Positions 53,001-61,100 of a stretch of DNA of 64,000 nt are shown here, piece by piece (within the stretch, counting starts at the first letter, position 1; each line of letters starts with the position of its first letter). The translations under genes and the position numbers were made by a program. Source of the DNA: Butyrivibrio sp. AE3009 (GTDB lineage Bacteria; Bacillota; Clostridia; Lachnospirales; Lachnospiraceae). The notes under the pieces were generated by a model that saw only the letters and a list, made by a program, of their open reading frames with translations, had not been told where the DNA came from and did not search any database. The DNA is taken from positions 163,350-227,349 of the forward strand of contig NZ_ATVS01000002.1 in NCBI RefSeq assembly GCF_000420845.1. Reading direction: 5' to 3'.

Positions 53001-56000
53001 AAAATTAATTATTACCGAGAAACCTTCTGTTGCCAGGGATTTCGCCAGAGTTCTGGGGGTATCCGGAGGCAACAGAAATTCAGGTTATATAGAGAATGAT
53101 AATTATGTAGTTTCCTGGTGCTACGGACATCTTGTTGAGATGGTGTACCCGGAAGTCTACGACGAGAAGTACAAGAAATGGAAGCTGGAAGACCTTCCCT
53201 TTCTACCTGAGAATTACAAATATGGCGTGGTGGAAACCGCCAAGGATCAGTACCATACAGTCAATGCTCTTTTGCACAGAGACGACATCGATACCGTCTA
53301 CTGGGCAGGAGACTCGGGAAAAGAAGGACAGACAATTGAAGAGAATATCAGGAACTATGGCGGTGTAAGACCCGGCATGACTGAGCTTCGCGTATGGATC
53401 GACTCTCAGACCGATGAGGAGATCAGACGCGGAATCAATGAGGCAAGGCCCATGAGCGACTACGCGCTCCTTGGAGAGTCAGGTATCATGAGAGCCATAG
53501 AGGATTACAGCCTTGGTATCAATTTTTCAAGAGTCCTTTCCGTCAAATACGGCAAGCTAATCAATGACGCCGCAGCAACCACATCCTACACAGCAATTGC
53601 ATTAGGAAGAGTTATGACCTGCGTTCTGGGCATGGTAGTTCAGAGAGAGCGTGAGATCAGGAACTTTGTTGAGACCCCTTTCTATCGAATAGTAGGGGAT
53701 TTTGGTGATGCTCATTTACGTGCGGAGTGGAAGGCAGTTCAGGGTTCCAAATATTTTGAGTCCCCTCTTTTGTACAAGGAGAACGGCTTCAAGAAAAAAG
53801 AGAGCGCCGAGACCCTTATTCAGGAACTTACAGGCAAGCAGGCTCTCATCGAGAATATCGAGAAGGGTAAGAGCAAGAAGAGAGCGCCGCTGTTATTTAA
53901 CCTGGCGGAGCTTCAGTCAGAGTGCTCCAAGATATTCAAGATAAGTCCTCAGCAGACTCTGGAGGTGGCTCAGGAGCTCTATGAGAAGAAGCTTACAACC
54001 TACCCAAGAACAGATGCCAGAGTTCTCACAACGGCAGTTGCCAAGGAGATAACCAAGAATATCAGAGGCATTACAACCTATGAGGATGTCAAGAAATTCG
54101 CTGAGAACGTACTGACCCATGGCATGTACAAGAATCTGGAGAAGACCTCCTATGTGGACGACTCCAAGGTTACCGACCACTATGCCATCATACCTACGGG
54201 ACAGACGGGGGCTGTCGGCTCTTTGTCACCCCTTGCCAAAAATGTTTATACCCTTATCTGCAAGAGATTTCTGGCGATCTTTTATCCCCCTGCGGAGTAT
54301 GACACCGCCAAGATCCAGATAAGAGTGGGAGATGAGCAGTTTTTTGCATCAGCCAAGGTCCTTACAACTCTTGGATATATGGAAGTGTCGGGTAAGCCCA
54401 CAGAGAAGCCTTCCGAGGATAACGGTGAAGAAGATGTAAATATGTCCAAGGAGGACTTCATCGCCTTCGTTAACAGCGCCAATAAGGGCGATGTCATCAC
54501 CGTCTCCGGCTACGACATCAAGGAGGGCAAGACCTCACCGCCCAAGAGATATACTTCCGGTAACCTTATTCTTGCCATGGAGAATGCGGGTAACCTCATA
54601 GAGGACGAAGAACTCCGCGAGCAGATCAAGGGCTCCGGCATCGGAACCTCAGCCACAAGAGCTGAGATCATTGCCAAGCTTGTCCGGATCAAATATCTTA
54701 ATCAGAACAATAAAACCCAGATAATAACCCCGGAGAATCTGGGAGAGATGATATATGAAGTCGTAAGGCTCACAGTGCCTACGCTTCTGAACCCCGAGAT
54801 GACCGCCAGCTGGGAGAAGGGCCTTGAGGGAATCGTCAACGGCTCAGTCAACGGCGGCGAGTACAGACGCAAGCTCGAGGACTACATAAGGCGCGAGACC
54901 AACAAGATGATAGGAGGGGACCTGACTAATGCCATCGTCTCCAACATCGGTCAGTTCACAGGCAAAAATGCCAAGGGAATCGCCGCAAGACGCCCAATAG
55001 GTGTCAAATGTCCCGCCTGCGGAGGAGAGATCACCACCACCTCCTTTGGCTACGGCTGCAGCAATTACTTTATAGATGAGATCAAATGCGGCTTCAGCAT
55101 CGGCAAGATCGCCGGAGTTGACCTGTCCGAGGAGGATGTTAAGACTCTTCTTACTGAAGGTAAGACAGGCGTTATCTCAGGTTTTGTCGGTAAGAATAAG
55201 AAGAAATTCAGCGCAGTTCTTGTACTTAATAAGGATGAGAATGACAAGCCTTCCATCGGATTTGATTTTTCAGAAGTTCCTCTTGAATATGTGGAGGACC
55301 TTATCTGCCCTGTCTGCGGCGGCAGGATCGTCAAGACCGGCTACGGCGTAACCTGCGAGAACAGAACAAGGCAAGAGAATCCCTGTTATTTCAGTATCGG
55401 CGAGATCGCAGGCAAGAAACTGGATGATAACACCATCAGAACTCTTATTACAGAGAAGCAGACTGATGTCATCAAGGGCTTCAAGTCCAAGAATAAGAAG
55501 AGCTTTGATGCCAAGCTTAAGATCCTGGAGCAGGAGGGAAGGCTCTCCATAGTATTTGACTTCGAAGGAATAGAGCCTGACTACCTTGCAGATGTGGTCT
55601 GCCCCGACTGCGGAGGCAGGATTATGAAAAAGAGTATCGGCTTTGGTTGTGAAAACTTCAAGGCGGACGATCCTTTTTCATGTAAGTTCTTCATAGGTAA
55701 GATAGCGCAGAAGCAGCTCACTGAGGCCAATGTCCTTGAGCTTCTTAAGGAAGGTCATACTCAGACCATCAGAGGCTTCAAGGGTAAGAGCGGCAAGAAA
55801 TTCGATGCCTGCCTTGTTATGAAGAAGAATGAAACCGGTAAGGCAGAGGTTGCCTTCGACTTTGAAAATGTAGAAGCCAAGACCGTCAAGGATGTGAAGT
55901 GCCCCATCTGCGGTGGCGATATTGTGGTAACGCCCTTTGGCTATGGGTGCAGCAATTACAACAGGGAAGATCCCGACAATAGCTGCAAGTTCAACCTTGG

Positions 56001-56463
56001 CAAGATCGCAGGAGTTAAGCTTAAGGAGGCTCAGGTCAAGGCACTACTGACCAACGAGATCACCGATACCATCACAGGCTTCAAGTCCAAGGCCGGCAAT
56101 CCCTTTGAGGCCAAGCTGGCACTTGCTAAGGATGAAGAGGGCAAGGTTACAGGTGTACGGTTCGTCTTCGAGAGTGAGGATGAGACCCTTGAAGGGCTTA
56201 AGTGTCCCAAATGCGGCAAGAGTATCATCAAGGGGCATCTTGGCTATCGCTGTGAAGACTATTCAAGAGAAGAGGGTGGCTGCAAGTTCTTCATAGGTAA
56301 GATCGCAGGAGTGGAGCTATCCAAAGAGCAGTTCACCAAGCTCTTAAATGATAAGATCACTGATACCATCACAGGCTTTAACAGCAAGAAGGGAACCACC
56401 TTCGATGCAAGACTCAAATTTGATGATAATTTCACTGTGGTATTTGACTTCGATCAGCAGTAA
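52993..56463 (+). CDS. topB: DNA topoisomerase III with five C-terminal zinc repeats
   Basis: A type IA topoisomerase of about 1157 residues, far longer than the usual 650-730. The Toprim domain has ITEKPSVARDF and the metal motif as GDSGKEG (D107; Gly in the second acidic position, as in the DAGREG variants of this group). The active-site tyrosine is Y337 in TYPRTDAR. From C673 to the end come five tandem units of about 97 residues, each with C-P-x-C-G, a second Cys pair, FxIGKIAG, a helix, and a strand ending FDF or similar. The start is ATG 52993, inside the last codons of the upstream gene. The repeats probably extend single-strand DNA contact. Confidence 0.9.
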   Translation: MAKKLIITEKPSVARDFARVLGVSGGNRNSGYIENDNYVVSWCYGHLVEMVYPEVYDEKYKKWKLEDLPFLPENYKYGVVETAKDQYHTVNALLHRDDIDTVYWAGDSGKEGQTIEENIRNYGGVRPGMTELRVWIDSQTDEEIRRGINEARPMSDYALLGESGIMRAIEDYSLGINFSRVLSVKYGKLINDAAATTSYTAIALGRVMTCVLGMVVQREREIRNFVETPFYRIVGDFGDAHLRAEWKAVQGSKYFESPLLYKENGFKKKESAETLIQELTGKQALIENIEKGKSKKRAPLLFNLAELQSECSKIFKISPQQTLEVAQELYEKKLTTYPRTDARVLTTAVAKEITKNIRGITTYEDVKKFAENVLTHGMYKNLEKTSYVDDSKVTDHYAIIPTGQTGAVGSLSPLAKNVYTLICKRFLAIFYPPAEYDTAKIQIRVGDEQFFASAKVLTTLGYMEVSGKPTEKPSEDNGEEDVNMSKEDFIAFVNSANKGDVITVSGYDIKEGKTSPPKRYTSGNLILAMENAGNLIEDEELREQIKGSGIGTSATRAEIIAKLVRIKYLNQNNKTQIITPENLGEMIYEVVRLTVPTLLNPEMTASWEKGLEGIVNGSVNGGEYRRKLEDYIRRETNKMIGGDLTNAIVSNIGQFTGKNAKGIAARRPIGVKCPACGGEITTTSFGYGCSNYFIDEIKCGFSIGKIAGVDLSEEDVKTLLTEGKTGVISGFVGKNKKKFSAVLVLNKDENDKPSIGFDFSEVPLEYVEDLICPVCGGRIVKTGYGVTCENRTRQENPCYFSIGEIAGKKLDDNTIRTLITEKQTDVIKGFKSKNKKSFDAKLKILEQEGRLSIVFDFEGIEPDYLADVVCPDCGGRIMKKSIGFGCENFKADDPFSCKFFIGKIAQKQLTEANVLELLKEGHTQTIRGFKGKSGKKFDACLVMKKNETGKAEVAFDFENVEAKTVKDVKCPICGGDIVVTPFGYGCSNYNREDPDNSCKFNLGKIAGVKLKEAQVKALLTNEITDTITGFKSKAGNPFEAKLALAKDEEGKVTGVRFVFESEDETLEGLKCPKCGKSIIKGHLGYRCEDYSREEGGCKFFIGKIAGVELSKEQFTKLLNDKITDTITGFNSKKGTTFDARLKFDDNFTVVFDFDQQ

Positions 56464-56499
56464 GATTAATTGAGGTCATATTGCTAATAGGTTATCGAA

Positions 56500-57855
56500 A
56501 TGAAGAAGATTATATCAGCCAGAAAAGGGTTCTACTACGAACTCTTTGTACTGGTAATTCCAATTGTAATACAGAATCTAATAGCATCCGCCGTAAGTAT
56601 GGCGGATGTTGTTATGTTGGGCCGGGTTGACCAAACGTCAATTTCCGCATCGAGTCTTGCCGGTCAGGTGATGTTCTTATTAAATGTTGTTTTCTTTGGT
56701 CTTAATTCCGCCCTGACTATTCTTGCGGCGCAGTACTGGGGCAAGGGAGACAGGAAGACTATTTCCAAGATCCTGGGAATCGGCCTTATTATCTCACTGG
56801 CAATTACGGTCACTTTTGCTGTGCTGGCTTTTTTCTTCCCAAGATATTTAATAAGGATCTGGACCAATGTTCCGGAACTAATTGATGCGGGAGCGGTGTA
56901 TTTAAGGTATGTTGCAGTTTCCTATATATTCCTGGGAATAACACAGCCCTATCTGACTATACTTAAGAGCTGCGAGAGAGTAAGATTTGCAACAACCCTT
57001 TCTGCAGCAACGCTTTTAATCAATGTGTGTTTAAACGCACTGCTTATTTTCGGACTGGGTCCCTTTCCTGAGATGGGGATTGCGGGAGCTGCCCTTGCAA
57101 CGACTATATCCTGCGGGACAGGGCTGGTTGTGTGCATAATTGATTTTTGGAAACAAAATATTTTACCGAAGAATGTTTTGGACATGTTCAGGATTCCGGG
57201 ATATCTGGTTTCGGATTTCGGCAAATATTCGTTGCCGGCATTTATCAACGATGCCATGTGGGGCCTTGCCTTTAACATGAACTCCATAATTATGGGGCAT
57301 CTGGGATCGGACATTGTTGCTGCCAATTCTGTGGTGTCTGTGGCACGTGATCTGGTAACGGTTGTGGGCTTTGGTATCTCCGCAGCTTCTTCTATTATGC
57401 TGGGCAAAGAGATAGGGGAGAACCGGTTGGAGGATGCAAGAAGGGATGCTTCTTCTATAATGAGGGCGGCACTGGTATCCTGCCTGATTTCGGGATTGGT
57501 ACTGTTTGTGATAAGTCCTTTTGTTCCGGGACTTGTGAAGATATCAGAAACTGCGGCGCATTATCTTAAGATCATGCTCTATATCAACTGCGTGTATCAG
57601 ATGGGGCAGATAATAAATACCGTACTCATCGCATCGCTCTTTAGATGCGGCGGAGATTCCAGGTACGGAATGATTCTGGATATATCGTGTATGTGGGGGT
57701 TCGCAGTTCCGCTGGGACTGATCAGCGCCTTTGTGTTGAAGCTACCACCACTTATTGTATATGTTCTTATGTGTACCGATGAGTTTGCCAAGATGCCTTT
57801 TGCTATTCATCATTATTTCAAGAGCGATTGGATCAAGAATATTACTAGGGATTAG
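56500..57855 (+). CDS. MATE-family efflux transporter
   Basis: A 451-residue membrane protein with about 12 helices in two halves, typical of multidrug and toxin extrusion transporters. Family features include IVIQNLIASAVSMADVVMLGRVDQ in the first helix pair, AAQYWGKGDRKTI, and GAALATTISCGTGLVVC between the halves. It would export cationic drugs or metabolites by Na+ or H+ antiport; the substrate is unknown. It starts 37 bases after topB with only a weak ribosome site, and ends at a strong hairpin. Confidence 0.88.
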   Translation: MKKIISARKGFYYELFVLVIPIVIQNLIASAVSMADVVMLGRVDQTSISASSLAGQVMFLLNVVFFGLNSALTILAAQYWGKGDRKTISKILGIGLIISLAITVTFAVLAFFFPRYLIRIWTNVPELIDAGAVYLRYVAVSYIFLGITQPYLTILKSCERVRFATTLSAATLLINVCLNALLIFGLGPFPEMGIAGAALATTISCGTGLVVCIIDFWKQNILPKNVLDMFRIPGYLVSDFGKYSLPAFINDAMWGLAFNMNSIIMGHLGSDIVAANSVVSVARDLVTVVGFGISAASSIMLGKEIGENRLEDARRDASSIMRAALVSCLISGLVLFVISPFVPGLVKISETAAHYLKIMLYINCVYQMGQIINTVLIASLFRCGGDSRYGMILDISCMWGFAVPLGLISAFVLKLPPLIVYVLMCTDEFAKMPFAIHHYFKSDWIKNITRD

Positions 57856-57870
57856 AAATGAATATTTATG

Positions 57871-57908
57871 AAAAATAGTCGATAATTTTCGGATTATCGA
57901 CTATTTTT
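57871..57908. terminator. Terminator after the MATE gene
   Basis: A perfect 16-bp stem (AAAAATAGTCGATAAT at 57871-57886 with 57893-57908) around a 6-base loop TTTCGG, ending in TTTTT on both strands. Confidence 0.85.
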
Positions 57909-58107
57909 ATTGCAAATATAAAGTGAACTTTTAGAAATTAGTTTCAAAAAACACAGATTGTTCACAGTTTCAATGTTTACGTCGTTTACGGAAATTTAAT
58001 AAATTTGCTACTATACTAGCGGAAACATGAAAGAGTTTCAGAGTTTCCTAAAAATGATTAAGTATTACAGATGAATGTAATGAATGGGTGTTACGAAGGA
58101 GTAAGTT

Positions 58108-61100
58108 ATGAAAGAGAAATTCACCAGAACAATAGCGTTTATACTTGCCATTGTAATTATGGTGGGATCAATTAATTTCACTGCCGTTAAAGCAGAGGCA
58201 GCCAGCTCAAGTATAGTAGGTTTTTATGTGAGCTGGGGAGATACTGCCAATGTGTCGGGTAGTGCGATTAAAACATTTTCAAAATCAAAAGTTGTTACAG
58301 ACAGATGGGGGAAACTGTCTGAGCAGAAGTTGCAGGAAATCAAATTTGATGTTAATTACAGGGACCAGTATAACGAATATGTTCTGGACCTTGGTAAAGC
58401 ATATTATGGTTTTGAGGTTGACCATATTGCTATCAAGTTCAGAACGGATAATTCGAAAAATACGATAGACAGAGATAATCCTGGCTTTGGAGTACGTCTT
58501 CTTGATACCAATGCTCTTAATGCTACATCTGCTGAGAGCTTAAAGAAGAATAATACCAGTGTATATTATACATGTAAGACCATGCGTAGATCTGATTGGA
58601 TTTCTAAGGAATTAAAGAAATCAAACAGCTATGAGCTTAATATTTATCCAGGTAGTTATACACCTCCTGTAAATATGGGCGATTGGAGCGGTGAATTCAG
58701 CGGACATTTTAAAGCCATCAGCTTTTATCGTGACGATGAAATCAAAAGCTCAGCTTCTTATAACAAGGGCACTTTTAAAGTTGGAATTGAGTCTATCATT
58801 ATTTACGGTAAGCCATCTGCTACTAAAAAACCTGTATATTCTGATACTAATAATACATATAAAATCACCTATGATTGCACATCCGGAAGCGAAGATAACG
58901 TTGAATTTTATAATAGAATCGAAGGCGGAAAACATTGCACAGATGGTTACTTGACATTTACTCATGATTTTCAAGAGAAATACTTCCAGATGAAGAAAGA
59001 AGGTAAGAAAAACGAGGTTGATTTAAGCAGGCTCGTAAGTATGGAAGTTGATATGGAAAACAGCTACGATATAAATGTACCTGCATCTTATCCAATATTT
59101 ACCTATAAGCTGCTGGATGAGAATCAGAATGAGATTTTCTCTTATGAGGATGCATCACGTAAAGGTGTGAATTATATTGAACCTTCAACCGGTATTGCTA
59201 AATATTTCGATATTATGGTAAATAACGGTGATTATTATGATTATGATCATCCAACATGGGGAAATAATTATAAATACTCGAAGGATATCAGGATCAAGTC
59301 AATAACTTTCACAATGGCCAAAGAGGTCAACCCTTATTCCGGTGGTTCAACAGAAACGCAAGGCAATTCTTCAACATCAGAAAGTACATATTATTATGAT
59401 GATAAAACATTACAAGAAATGTATGATGCCGCAAATGAAGCATTCAGTGCATATATGAACGCTTTAGCAGCAAAAAGAGATGTTGAAAGTACCCCCACAG
59501 CAGCTAATATTAAAAAGGCAAAGGATGCTGCTGATAGAGCAGCAGCAGCAGTAGAGCCTGCTAAGAAAGCAGCTGAGACTGCAAAAAAGATTTCCGAGAA
59601 TGCACCTAGTTGCCAAGACCGTGATGCGGCGAAAGAATGGATGGAGTACGCAAAACAATTTGGGGAATTAGTAGGTCCCGCCGGAGAGGAAGCTGATGCA
59701 GCAGCAGAAACAGCAAAGAAAATCTTTGATAATGCGGCAATAGAGGCAGGAAATAAAGCATCAGATGTTGCTTCGACAACATATGCATTAGGTGGTGCTG
59801 CTAAAACCGCCGCTGATGCACTTAAGACAACAGTAAATATCATAACTATAGACGCAGCCAAGAAAGCTGCTCAAGAAGCCAAAGACGCAGCAGGTGTTAA
59901 AACAAGTACTAACGAAGAAACAGCTTACGGTGCAGCGCAGGCAGCACATACAGCAGCAGAGCAGGCTTATGCGGAAACAGCCAAGAATACAGCAACAGCC
60001 GGTGAAAAAATAGCTAAGGAAGCTGCAGAATATGCAATCGCGCAGGCTAATAGCGCAGAGACAGCAGCAGAGGCAGCGCTGACAAAATTAAATGGCGATG
60101 CAGAAGATGCTACAACTGCTGCCAAAAACAAAAAAAGCACTGCAGATACAAGAGCATCAGAAGCGATAACTGCAGCTGCCAACGCAATGACAGAAGTTGC
60201 AAAAAAAGAACCTTCTATAACTGAGTTGAAGAGTTTGGCTGATAGAGCAGATGATAAGGCAAAGTCCGCAGAAAATGCAGCCAAGGCAGCAAATAATGCA
60301 GCAACTGCTGCAGAAGAGGCAGCAGCACTTCTTATCAGGAAAGATAAAACAGTAGATAATGATTCTGTAGAAGGCAAGGCTCAGCAGGCAGCAAAAGATG
60401 CAAAAGAATCGGCTGACAAAGCCAGTGTGGCAGCGGATGCAGCAAGAGCAGCAGCTGCTGCTGCAAGAGCAATAAAGGCAGCTGAGGAAGTAAATGTTGC
60501 CATAAAGAACCTTGAGAATAATCCCTCAACAGAGAATGTTGCAGCTGTAAGAAGCGCTGCTTCAGCTGCTTCAACAGCAGCTACTGAGGCAGAGACCTGG
60601 GCAGGTAAGAAATCAGTATCAACAACAGATCAGGATGTAGCAGATGCCGCTGTTAAAGCTAAAAAAGCAGCAGCTGCTGCAGCAGAGGAAGCAAAAGATG
60701 CAGTTTCAGCTGCAGATATTGCAGCGGGAAATGCAGAAGAAAACATGGATGCTGCAGCAAAGGAAGCTGCAAAAGCAATCAGAGAAGCAAAGGAAGCAGC
60801 AGAAGCAGCAAAAAAAGCAGCAACAGCTGCAAAAAATGCATCTGAATCAGTTGATACTAAAGCGGAAATTGAAGCTGCATATAAGGCAGAAAAAGCAGCA
60901 ACAGCCGCAGCAGCAACTGCAAATGCAAAAGCTGCAGCTGCAAATACTGCAGCAAGTAAAGTTGTTGATAATGCAGACTTAAAGCAATCTGTTATAGATG
61001 CTGCAACCGAAGCTACAAAGCAGGAGAGCGAGGCAAAAAAACAAGCTACAGCAGCTAAGAATGCAGCAGATAATGCCAGAAAGGCTCTTGATTCTGCCGC

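Noticed and set aside
53305..53325. Loss of the Toprim second Asp in topoisomerase III as a defect
   Set aside because: D-x-G in this place (as in DAGREG) is common in a recognised group of topoisomerase III proteins, so it is not evidence of inactivity.
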